Below, piece after piece: positions 1-6,035 of a DNA stretch of 8,391 bases (position 1 is its first letter; each line of letters begins with the position of its first letter). The stretch is from positions 1 through 8,391 of the forward strand of contig DAOVKH010000067.1 of assembly GCA_030631875.1 (NCBI GenBank). The letters run 5' to 3'. The translations under genes and the position numbers were made by a program. The DNA comes from Deltaproteobacteria bacterium (GTDB lineage: Bacteria > Desulfobacterota > GWC2-55-46 > DRQE01). The notes below the pieces were generated by a model. That model was given only the letters and a program-made list of their open reading frames with translations, was not told the DNA's origin and did no database searches.

Positions 1-35
1 AAAAAGCATTAAAGACAACAGAGGAGATAGATATA

Positions 36-347
36 ATGTCCAAGATGGCTGATATGATGAAGCAGGCTCAAAAGATGCAGGCCGACCTCGGCGATATTCA
101 AAAAGGGCTCGCAACCAAGACCTGTGAGGCTCAATCCGGAGGCGGCATGGTTACGGCCACCGTCAGTGGAGACCTAAAGCTCCGTTCGATAAAGATAGAC
201 AGCTCCGTTGTAGATTGCGAAGACGTTGAGATGTTGGAAGACCTCGTCGTTGCGGCCGTAAACGAAGCATTCAAGCGTGCTCAGGAGATGGCCTCCGAGG
301 AGATGGGCAAGGTCACTCAGGGGTTGAATATTCCGGGGTTATTTTAG
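36..347 (+). CDS. ybaB: YbaB/EbfC family nucleoid-associated protein
   Basis: This 103-residue protein is a small DNA-binding, nucleoid-associated protein of the YbaB/EbfC family, which acts in the cytoplasm as a dimer with tweezer-like helices that grip DNA. The sequence shows the family pattern: a Met- and Gln-rich N-terminal helix (MADMMKQAQKMQ, residues 4-15), a Gly-rich turn followed by a beta strand (GGGMVTATVSGD, about 35-46), and a C-terminal helix with AVNEAFKRAQEMASEEMGK ahead of a Gly/Pro/Phe tail. Length is normal for the family (about 100-110). ATG at 36 is preceded by a good ribosome site, GAGGAG at 21-26, nine bases upstream. It lies 41 bases before recR, the standard arrangement in bacteria, where dnaX usually sits just upstream; that gene would be left of this window. 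Identification is firm; the precise role in this organism is inferred from the family. Confidence 0.95.
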   Translation: MSKMADMMKQAQKMQADLGDIQKGLATKTCEAQSGGGMVTATVSGDLKLRSIKIDSSVVDCEDVEMLEDLVVAAVNEAFKRAQEMASEEMGKVTQGLNIPGLF

Positions 348-388
348 GAATTATTTTAGAGAAAAGGTAGGCTTAAAGAGTAGAGCAA

Positions 389-1015
389 ATGTCAGATGTT
401 AAGTACGCAGAACCCATAGCACGCCTCGTGAATGCCTTTAAGGGGCTTCCCGGCATAGGCGAGAAGACGGCATCACGACTTGCGTTATTCGTATTGAACG
501 CAAAACGGGATTATGCCGAAGAGTTAGGCAAGAGCCTCATAGCCGTAAAGGACAATGTCAGTCTTTGTCCGTCGTGTATGACTTTTTCTGATATAGCACC
601 GTGCGGTATATGCAGAGACCCGTCGCGTGAAAGGGGTGTAGTCTGTGTGGTCGGCGACTATAAAGATATGGTCGCTATAGAATCGGCAGGGACTTACAAG
701 GGGCTGTACCACGTTCTTCATGGTTTGCTTGCCCCTTTGAAGGGCATAGGGCCGGATGACATAAAGATAGACGAGCTACTCATGCGCATTAAAGGCGACC
801 AAATTGACGGCAGAGAATCGGAGATAGAAGAGGTAATAATAGCCCTTGGCTTTGACGGCGAAGGTGAGGCAACGGCTCTCTATATTCAAAGATTACTCGG
901 TGCAATTGACGTTAAGGTTACGCGCATAGCCTCCGGTGTACCCGTCGGCGGTTCGATAGAATATATGGATTCTTCGACGCTCGGAAGAGCCTTTGAGGGC
1001 AGAAAAGAAGTTTGA
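389..1015 (+). CDS. recR: Recombination mediator protein RecR
   Basis: RecR works with RecO (and RecF) to load RecA onto SSB-coated single-stranded DNA during gap repair. At 208 residues the protein has normal length. Domains in order: a helix-hairpin-helix DNA-binding segment (GLPGIGEKTASRLALF, residues 19-34), a four-cysteine zinc finger (C60, C63, C72, C75), a Toprim domain from about 83 (VCVVGDYKDMVAIE) that includes GEGEATALYIQRLL at 157-170, and the C-terminal GVPVGGSIEYMDSSTLGRAF segment (183-202) typical of the family. All four zinc ligands are present. The ATG at 389 has only a weak purine-rich ribosome site (AAAGAG, 375-380), and the closeness to ybaB suggests co-transcription with it. 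Isoleucine codons are strongly biased to ATA (14 of 18). Nothing appears broken or unusual in the protein. Confidence 0.97.
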   Translation: MSDVKYAEPIARLVNAFKGLPGIGEKTASRLALFVLNAKRDYAEELGKSLIAVKDNVSLCPSCMTFSDIAPCGICRDPSRERGVVCVVGDYKDMVAIESAGTYKGLYHVLHGLLAPLKGIGPDDIKIDELLMRIKGDQIDGRESEIEEVIIALGFDGEGEATALYIQRLLGAIDVKVTRIASGVPVGGSIEYMDSSTLGRAFEGRKEV

Positions 1016-1061
1016 CAGAGGTCGTAAAAACTGTTAATCTACTCTTCTTGTATCTGAGTAT

Positions 1062-1082
1062 CCATGCGAGCATTCTCGATGG
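1062..1082 (+). terminator. Possible hairpin after recR, no T-tract
   Basis: CCAT (1062-1065) pairs with ATGG (1079-1082) and CGAG (1067-1070) pairs with CTCG (1075-1078), leaving G1066 bulged and a CATT loop. This 8-bp stem lies 47 bases after the recR stop, where a terminator could be expected. No run of T follows it, so it is not a classical intrinsic terminator. It could end transcription with Rho, act as an RNA processing signal, or be chance. Confidence 0.25.
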
Positions 1083-1104
1083 TCTTAGATAAGTAGCGGC
1101 ACCA

Positions 1105-1138
1105 TTAATTTGTTAATTTAAGCACTCAATTCTAAAAG
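1105..1138 (+). promoter_or_regulatory. Candidate promoter region of the por operon
   Basis: TTAATTT occurs twice (1105-1111 and 1113-1119) with a period of 8 bases. TTGTTA at 1110-1115 could serve as a -35 element, and a poor -10-like TAAAAG lies 17 bases downstream at 1133-1138. The AT-rich stretch fits a promoter for the por genes, but the -10 match is weak. No clear palindromic operator (for example an FNR or Rex type) could be completed. Confidence 0.25.
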
Positions 1139-1161
1139 ATATTTAGGTAGGGAAATCATAT

Positions 1162-1767
1162 ATGGCAAAGACACTTGAAGTAAGATGGCATGGTCGAGCC
1201 CAACAGGGTTGTGTTACGGCCGCAAAGCTCCTCGGAGAGGCGGCTCTTGGTGAAGGTAAGCACGTTCAGGCGTTTCCTGAGTTTGGCCCTGAGAGGATGG
1301 GCGCTCCGGTCAAGGCATTCGATAGAATATCTGACGAACCTATACGTCTTCACTGTCAGGTAAAGGAGCCTAAGATAGTCCTTATAGTCGATCCGACGCT
1401 CATAGGTATGGCACTATCAGGCGGCATGGAGGGCGAAGGCTCTGTAATAGACGGCGTGCCCAAGGACGGCGTATTTATCGTGAACACACATCAGACACCT
1501 TCTGAGATGCGTTGCGCTTTGAAGCTTCCGGAGGGTTACGCAAGTGTATTTACCGTAGACGCTTCGGGGATATCGACCGAGACCATAGGCAGGCATATGC
1601 CCAACACGCCGATGCTTGGTGCGCTCTCAAAGGCAACGGAGTTGGTTCAGCTCGATTCCTTGACGAACAACTTTAAAGACAATTACGCTAAGAAGTATTC
1701 CCCCAAGGTCATAGACGGTAATGTCCAGGCAATGGAGAAGGGTTTTGAGGAGGTACGAGGCGAGTGA
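1162..1767 (+). CDS. porC: Pyruvate:ferredoxin oxidoreductase, gamma subunit
   Basis: This is the gamma subunit of a four-subunit 2-oxoacid:ferredoxin oxidoreductase, an oxygen-sensitive cytoplasmic complex that interconverts pyruvate plus CoA with acetyl-CoA, CO2 and reduced ferredoxin. The 201-residue protein carries the family's N-terminal signature WHGRAQQGCVTAAKLL (residues 9-24) and the FPEFGPERMGAPVKAF segment (38-53), both hallmarks of this subunit, which contributes to CoA binding. Length is normal. The ATG at 1162 follows a GGTAGGG ribosome site. It is the first gene of a gamma-delta-alpha-beta cluster, and its stop codon overlaps the porD start (GTGA at 1764-1767), so translation is probably coupled. 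Substrate preference for pyruvate over branched-chain or other 2-oxoacids cannot be proved from this subunit alone; pyruvate is the likelier choice from the overall set. Confidence 0.92.
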   Translation: MAKTLEVRWHGRAQQGCVTAAKLLGEAALGEGKHVQAFPEFGPERMGAPVKAFDRISDEPIRLHCQVKEPKIVLIVDPTLIGMALSGGMEGEGSVIDGVPKDGVFIVNTHQTPSEMRCALKLPEGYASVFTVDASGISTETIGRHMPNTPMLGALSKATELVQLDSLTNNFKDNYAKKYSPKVIDGNVQAMEKGFEEVRGE

Positions 1768-2075
1768 CTAAGAAGAGTAAGGCAAAAGATATGCCGCTGG
1801 GTGGTGTTATACCCAAGGGCGGTAATGCGCATGACTACGAAACAGGCGGCTGGCGTAAGTTTCAGCCCGTCCTTGATAGTGATAAGTGTACGAGTTGTTT
1901 GATATGCTGGGTAATGTGTCCGGATTCGTCGATTATGGTCGAAGACGGTAAGATGGTCGGCTTCGATATGGAGCACTGCAAGGGTTGCGGTATATGCGCC
2001 GTTGAGTGTCCCGATAAGATAAAGGCCATAACGATGATAGACCAAGAAGAGAGTAAAGAAGGAGGGTGCGAATAA
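1764..2075 (+). CDS. porD: Pyruvate:ferredoxin oxidoreductase, delta (ferredoxin-like) subunit
   Basis: This 103-residue subunit carries two [4Fe-4S] clusters that relay electrons from the thiamine site to external ferredoxin. Two complete CxxCxxCxxxCP motifs are visible: C42, C45, C48, C52 and C72, C75, C78, C82. The segment before them (GGWRKFQPVLD, about 28-38) matches the N-terminal part common in PorD proteins. A ninth cysteine, C102, sits next to the C-terminus and is not part of either motif. The start is GTG at 1764, overlapping the porC stop by three bases; a strong ribosome site, GAGGAGG (1747-1753), lies ten bases upstream inside porC, which supports this start. The stop codon TAA at 2073-2075 overlaps the porA ATG by one base (TAATG). 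Confidence 0.93.
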   Translation: MTKKSKAKDMPLGGVIPKGGNAHDYETGGWRKFQPVLDSDKCTSCLICWVMCPDSSIMVEDGKMVGFDMEHCKGCGICAVECPDKIKAITMIDQEESKEGGCE

Positions 2076-3271
2076 TGGCAGATAATACCGCCTCAAAGAC
2101 AAAAAATTCGGCCCTGACCGGTAACTCCGCCATGGCTCTGGCCATGAAGCAGATAGACCCGGACGTATGTGCCGTATATCCTATAACACCGTCGACGACG
2201 GTAATAGAAGAGTTTTCGAGCTACGTCGCAGACGGAGCCGTTGAGACCGAGTTCGTAACGGTCGAGAGCGAGCATTCGGCGATGAGTGCCTGTATAGGTG
2301 CTTCGGCCGCGGGCGGCAGAGCCATGACGGCTACAAGCTCTCAGGGTTTGGCCCTTATGTGGGAGATGCTCTATATCGCTTCCGGCATGAGGCTCCCCAT
2401 CATAATGACGACAGTCAACAGGGCACTGGCCGCTCCGATTAATATTCATTGCGATCACTCGGATTCAATGGGTGCGCGTGATTCGGGCTGGATTCAGCTA
2501 TACTCCGAGACGGTTCAGGAGGCCTACGATAACCTCTTTCAGGCCGTAAAGATAGCCGAAGACGAGCGCGTCTTGCTTCCGGTGATGGTCTGCCTGGACG
2601 GCTTCATAACGAGCCACGCCATAGAGGTCTTATCACTCATTACAGACGACGAAGCAAAAGACTTTGTAGGCGACTATACGGCAAAGCATCCTTTGCTCGA
2701 TACCGATAATCCGGCATCCATGGGTGCGTTGGCATTACCTGATACCTACATGGACTTTAAGCACGTTCAATCCGACGCAATAGCCGCTTCAAAGGAAGTT
2801 GTCATAGAGGTAGGCAAAGAATTTGGTAAACGCTTTGGTCGTGAGTATGGCCTGATCGATACCTATCAATTAGAGGATGCCGACGTGGCGATAGTAATAC
2901 TCAACTCGGCCGCAGGTACGACACGTGTTGCCATAGACGAGCTTCGCGCCAAGGGGTTGAAGGTTGGATTACTTAAGCCAAGGCTCTTTAGGCCATTCCC
3001 TCACGCTGAGATGGTAGAGGCGTTGAAGGGTGTTAAGGCAGTATGCGTCTTGGATAGAGCCGATTCCTTCAGTGGATTTGGCGGCCCGCTCTTTAACGAG
3101 GTACGCTCGGCACTATATGACATGGAAGATCGTCCAAAGATCATGGGACGTATATACGGTCTTGGCGGTAAGGACTATACAACAGAGAATGCGGTTGCCA
3201 TATACGAAGCTCTCTTCGATGTGGTTAAGACAGGTAAGATAGACACATTAAACGATTATATGGGATCATAA
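2075..3271 (+). CDS. porA: Pyruvate:ferredoxin oxidoreductase, alpha subunit
   Basis: The alpha subunit provides the pyrimidine-side domain for thiamine diphosphate and the large C-terminal domain of the oxidoreductase. I choose ATG at 2075 (398 residues) rather than the in-frame GTG at 2066, because GGAGGG at 2061-2066 is well spaced from the ATG and overlaps the GTG. Signatures: YPITPST (residues 35-41), VESEHSAMSACIGASAAGG, TATSSQGLALMWEM, and the region VNRALAAPINIHCDHSDSMG, which is typical of PorA. The C-terminal part with VAIVILNSAAGTTRVAIDEL and GLLKPRLFRPFP is the transketolase C-terminal-like domain. Length is normal (about 390-400). The gene overlaps the porD stop by one base and ends three bases before porB. 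The closely related 2-oxoisovalerate enzyme shares these motifs, so substrate is inferred. Confidence 0.94.
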   Translation: MADNTASKTKNSALTGNSAMALAMKQIDPDVCAVYPITPSTTVIEEFSSYVADGAVETEFVTVESEHSAMSACIGASAAGGRAMTATSSQGLALMWEMLYIASGMRLPIIMTTVNRALAAPINIHCDHSDSMGARDSGWIQLYSETVQEAYDNLFQAVKIAEDERVLLPVMVCLDGFITSHAIEVLSLITDDEAKDFVGDYTAKHPLLDTDNPASMGALALPDTYMDFKHVQSDAIAASKEVVIEVGKEFGKRFGREYGLIDTYQLEDADVAIVILNSAAGTTRVAIDELRAKGLKVGLLKPRLFRPFPHAEMVEALKGVKAVCVLDRADSFSGFGGPLFNEVRSALYDMEDRPKIMGRIYGLGGKDYTTENAVAIYEALFDVVKTGKIDTLNDYMGS

Positions 3272-3274
3272 GAT

Positions 3275-4225
3275 ATGGCTACCTTAAAAGAATTAGCAGG
3301 TCAGGAAGAATTATTCAGCGGAGGGCACAGGCTCTGTGCCGGTTGCGGTATACCACCGATAGTAAGGCTTGTATTACGTTCGGCCAAAGGCCCTGTCGTA
3401 GCCACTACGGCTACAGGTTGCCTTGAGGTCGGCTCTACGATATACCCTTACACGTCGTGGAAGGTGCCGTGGATGCACTCGGCATTTGAGAATGCCGCGG
3501 CTACGATAAGCGGTATAGAGAGCGCCTATAAGGCCTTGAAGCGTAAGGGCAGGTTGCCTGTAAAGCCCGTAAGTGATGACAAGGACACAAAGTTCATTGC
3601 CTTTGGTGGCGACGGCGGTACATACGACATAGGTCTTCAGGCACTTTCAGGTGCCATGGAGCGAGGCCATAACTTCTTATACGTCTGTTACGATAATGGT
3701 GCGTATATGAATACAGGCATACAGCGCTCCAGTGCGACACCTCTTGGTTCGGCGACGACCACTTCTCCGGCAGGCTCTGTCATACCCGGAAAAGAAGAGT
3801 ACCGTAAAGACATTACGCGCATAATGGTTGCCCACAGGTCTCCATATGTTGCTCAGGCGTCTCCGCACAATTGGAAAGATCTTGAGAAGAAGGCCGCAAG
3901 GGCACTTGAGATAAACGGCCCTACATTCCTTAACGTAATGAGTCCGTGCCCGCTTGGATGGTACTCAAAGCCAGAGGATAGTATAGCTCTCGCTAAGCTA
4001 TCTACGGATACTTGCTTCTGGCCGCTATATGAAGTAGACGAAGGTGTATTAAAGATTTCATACAAGCCCAAGGAGAAGAAACCCATCGGAGATTGGCTGA
4101 AGCTTCAGGGGCGTTTCAAGCATCTCTTTAAGCCGGGCGGCGAAGAGATAATCGAGAAGATTCAGCTCGATATCGATACCAACTGGGAAAGACTTCTTGA
4201 TATGGACGGGAAGCTGATTTTCTGA
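3275..4225 (+). CDS. porB: Pyruvate:ferredoxin oxidoreductase, beta (thiamine diphosphate-binding) subunit
   Basis: The beta subunit holds the diphosphate end of thiamine diphosphate and the cluster nearest to it. The 316-residue protein shows the thiamine motif GDGG (112-115) followed by NGAYMNTGIQ (141-150), and four cysteines placed as [4Fe-4S] ligands in this family: C21 and C24 in CAGCG, C49 in ATGCLE, and C225 in MSPCPLGW. The N-terminal segment GHRLCAGCGIPPIVRLVLR is diagnostic. Length is normal. ATG at 3275 starts three bases after the porA stop, with only a modest GGGA (3262-3265) upstream, so translation may depend on coupling to porA. It is the last por gene; 82 bases follow before mglB without a clear terminator, so read-through into mglBA is possible. 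Confidence 0.95.
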   Translation: MATLKELAGQEELFSGGHRLCAGCGIPPIVRLVLRSAKGPVVATTATGCLEVGSTIYPYTSWKVPWMHSAFENAAATISGIESAYKALKRKGRLPVKPVSDDKDTKFIAFGGDGGTYDIGLQALSGAMERGHNFLYVCYDNGAYMNTGIQRSSATPLGSATTTSPAGSVIPGKEEYRKDITRIMVAHRSPYVAQASPHNWKDLEKKAARALEINGPTFLNVMSPCPLGWYSKPEDSIALAKLSTDTCFWPLYEVDEGVLKISYKPKEKKPIGDWLKLQGRFKHLFKPGGEEIIEKIQLDIDTNWERLLDMDGKLIF

Positions 4226-4307
4226 TACACTAAACTCTGTTGTCCGGCATAAAATGCTTGGATAGCAAGATGCTTTGATTTTTTAAAGATTTTAAGGGAG
4301 AAGGCTT

Positions 4308-4790
4308 ATGGCTAATACCTCTTTAGTTATGTTCGAGGATGAGTTACAGGAGGTAGCTGTTATTATCGAGAAGCTTCTTGGCGAGGCAAATGCCAAGAGT
4401 GTTTACCTTGTCGATAAGGACGGTCAACTCATCAGTTCGGCCGGTGATACTCAAAACATCGACGCGACCTCTCTTGCTTCGCTAACGGCAGGTAATATCG
4501 CGGCAACGGGCGGCCTTGCCAAGCTCATAGGCGAGCAGGAATTCTCCATACTCTTTCACGAAGGTGAAAAAGACAACATACACATATCGATAGTAGGCCA
4601 TAGGGTTATACTCGTCGTTATATTCGACGAAAAGTCTTCTTTAGGGCTCGTGCGCTTAAGGGTAAAGAAGGCAAGCGACGAACTTGGCGGCTGTATCGCT
4701 AAGATACTTGAGCGTATGGAGTCTTCCGATACCTCCGAGAACCTCTTAGAGGAAATATCCGACGACGATATAGAAGGACTCTTTAGTTAA
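4308..4790 (+). CDS. mglB: Roadblock/LC7 domain protein MglB, partner of MglA
   Basis: MglB is a homodimeric roadblock/LC7 protein that, in Myxococcus and Thermus, stimulates GTP hydrolysis by MglA and marks the lagging cell pole. The 160-residue protein has the roadblock fold over about residues 8-130, with the stretches KSVYLVDKDGQLISSAGDTQ (30-49), IDATSLASLTAGNIAATGGL and VRLRVKKASDEL. These closely resemble the Myxococcus MglB pattern as I recall it. An acidic, Ser-rich linker (138-148) leads to the C-terminal tail EISDDDIEGLFS (149-160), a feature I also remember at the end of Myxococcus MglB. ATG at 4308 has a strong ribosome site (AGGGAGAAGG, 4295-4304). It is followed 42 bases later by mglA in the classical mglB-mglA order, which supports the assignment over a generic roadblock protein. 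Confidence 0.9.
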   Translation: MANTSLVMFEDELQEVAVIIEKLLGEANAKSVYLVDKDGQLISSAGDTQNIDATSLASLTAGNIAATGGLAKLIGEQEFSILFHEGEKDNIHISIVGHRVILVVIFDEKSSLGLVRLRVKKASDELGGCIAKILERMESSDTSENLLEEISDDDIEGLFS

Positions 4791-4832
4791 GGTATTTGCA
4801 TAAAATAATCCAATAGTCGAGATGATACTGTT

Positions 4833-5420
4833 ATGTCATTTATAAATTATTCAGCAAGAGAGATAAATTGTAAGATAGTCTACTACGGCCCCGGGCTTTG
4901 CGGTAAGACTACGAACCTTAATTTTATCTACGGCAAGACGAACCCGGATGCCAAGGGTAAGATGATATCTCTGGCTACAGAGACCGAGCGTACTCTCTTT
5001 TTCGACTTTCTTCCATTGTCACTCGGTGAGATAAAGGGCTTTAAGACACGCTTTCATCTATACACCGTTCCGGGACAAATCTTCTACGACGCATCGAGGA
5101 AGCTCATACTCAAGGGTGTTGACGGTATCGTCTTTGTCGCCGACTCTCAGGTCGAGCGCATGGATGCCAATATGGAGAGCCTTGAGAACATGCAGGAAAA
5201 TGTCGAGGAGCACGGCTACAGCCTTGATACTATTCCATATGTCATACAATATAATAAACGGGATATCGACGATTGCGTTCCGCTCGATGAGATGAAGAGC
5301 ATGCTCAACAAACGTGGCGTGCCTGATTTTGAGGGTAAGGCCATGACAGGCGAGGGTGTCTTTGAGACCTTGAAGGCTGTCGTTAAGCTCGTACTCGTAG
5401 AGCTTAAGAAGGGCACATAG
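4833..5420 (+). CDS. mglA: Ras-like polarity GTPase MglA
   Basis: MglA is a small cytoplasmic GTPase that sets front-rear polarity and controls gliding or type IV pilus motility in Myxococcus. The 195-residue length equals that of the Myxococcus protein. Visible elements: the P-loop GPGLCGKTT (19-27) with K25 and T26, the TETERTLFFDFLPL segment containing R53 (the arginine finger known for MglA), the switch II TVPGQ (78-82) with catalytic Q82, the ADSQVERMDANMESLENM stretch, and the guanine-specificity motif NKRD (141-144). All catalytic residues are present, so an active GTPase is expected. The N-terminus MSFINYSAREINCKIVYYGP is nearly the textbook one, supporting ATG at 4833 even though the ribosome site (GAGAT, 4819-4823) is weak. 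It is preceded by mglB and followed by an intrinsic terminator, so it is the last gene of its transcript. Confidence 0.96.
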   Translation: MSFINYSAREINCKIVYYGPGLCGKTTNLNFIYGKTNPDAKGKMISLATETERTLFFDFLPLSLGEIKGFKTRFHLYTVPGQIFYDASRKLILKGVDGIVFVADSQVERMDANMESLENMQENVEEHGYSLDTIPYVIQYNKRDIDDCVPLDEMKSMLNKRGVPDFEGKAMTGEGVFETLKAVVKLVLVELKKGT

Positions 5421-5500
5421 GTTGTTGTCGGTTGCTTCATCATGGAGCTTTGAGATGGAGAGAGCCAGGAAAAACGTTTTAAATATTAATAGTCTTTTAT

Positions 5501-5525
5501 ACCCTGCTTAGTGCAGGGTTTTTTT
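5501..5525 (+). terminator. Intrinsic terminator after mglA
   Basis: ACCCTGC (5501-5507) and GCAGGGT (5513-5519) form a perfect 7-bp stem with a TTAGT loop, followed at once by a run of seven T (5519-5525). This is a classical Rho-independent terminator. It lies 80 bases after the mglA stop and ends the upstream block, separating it from yqeY. Confidence 0.9.
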
Positions 5526-5559
5526 ATGCTAAAGTATAACAGAGAGGCGGTAAATCACC

Positions 5560-6006
5560 ATGGGACTCAAAGAAAATATATCAAAGGATATGATAAAGGC
5601 CATGAAGGCCGGAGAAAAACTTAGGGTATCGACACTCAGGCTGATGATAGCCGCCATAAAGTATAAGGAGATAGATAAGGGCGAAGCCCTTACCGACGCT
5701 GATGTTCAGCAAGTCGCTACTACAATGGCAAAGCAAAGACGCGACTCTATCGAACAATTCAGAGCGGGCGGACGCGAGGAGATGGCAAAGCAGGAAGAAG
5801 CCGAGCTTGAGATCTTAACCGAGTTCCTGCCCGAGCAGATGAGTGAGGCCGACGTCATTAAGGTCGTGGAAGAGGTCGCAGGAGAGGTCGGGGCAAAAAG
5901 CCCTTCCGATATGGGTAAGCTCATGAAGGGTGTGATGGCAAAACTCAAGGGATCTGCCGACGGTAAGGTCGTTCAAGGGGCGGTAAAGGATTTTTTATCT
6001 AAGTAG
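5560..6006 (+). CDS. yqeY: GatB/YqeY domain protein
   Basis: This 148-residue protein matches the stand-alone YqeY family, which is related to the C-terminal tRNA-binding helical domain of the amidotransferase subunit GatB; its cellular role is not well defined. Family features are the N-terminal LKENISKDMIKAMKAGEK segment, RVSTLRLMIAAIKYKEID (about 22-39), AKQRRDSIEQFRAGGRE, EILTEFLPEQMSE, and the C-terminal SDMGKLMKGVMAKLKG with GKVVQGAVKDFL. Length is normal. The ATG at 5560 follows a purine-rich ribosome site (GAGAGGCGG, 5542-5550). It begins a new transcript after the terminator at 5501-5525; TATAAC at 5535-5540 could be a -10 element, but no good -35 precedes it and the leader would be very short. 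In many bacteria yqeY lies near rpsU, dnaG, rpoD or mutS2, which fits the mutS2 seen here. Confidence 0.95.
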   Translation: MGLKENISKDMIKAMKAGEKLRVSTLRLMIAAIKYKEIDKGEALTDADVQQVATTMAKQRRDSIEQFRAGGREEMAKQEEAELEILTEFLPEQMSEADVIKVVEEVAGEVGAKSPSDMGKLMKGVMAKLKGSADGKVVQGAVKDFLSK

Positions 6007-6035
6007 CACTTATAAAGTAAGAGGAGTTGTTTATT

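Larger units (their letters stand above)
1016..1161 (+). other. Intergenic region between recR and porC
   Basis: This 146-base gap is the longest between genes in the window. I see no coding sequence in it on either strand that looks real. It contains a bulged hairpin at 1062-1082, an AT-rich direct repeat at 1105-1119, and a usable ribosome site (GGTAGGG, about 1147-1153) nine bases before the porC ATG. The gap and the change of function suggest that a new transcription unit starts here, which is an inference. Confidence 0.6.

Noticed and set aside
1..35. Possible end of dnaX at the left edge (frame reading KKH then TAA at 10-12).
   Set aside because: Gene order makes dnaX plausible here, but three codons cannot support a call.
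1110..1126. Rex or FNR operator in the por upstream region, starting from TTGTTAA.
   Set aside because: Only one half-site is present; the second half of the palindrome is missing.
1683..2145. Reverse-strand open frames opposite porD and the start of porA.
   Set aside because: The + strand encodes two perfect ferredoxin motifs and the porA N-terminus; the antisense frames have no domain and no ribosome site that I can see.
4226..4307. Possible terminator between porB and mglB (CTTG/CAAG and a short T-run).
   Set aside because: The stem is only 4 bp and is not placed directly before the T-run; too weak to call.
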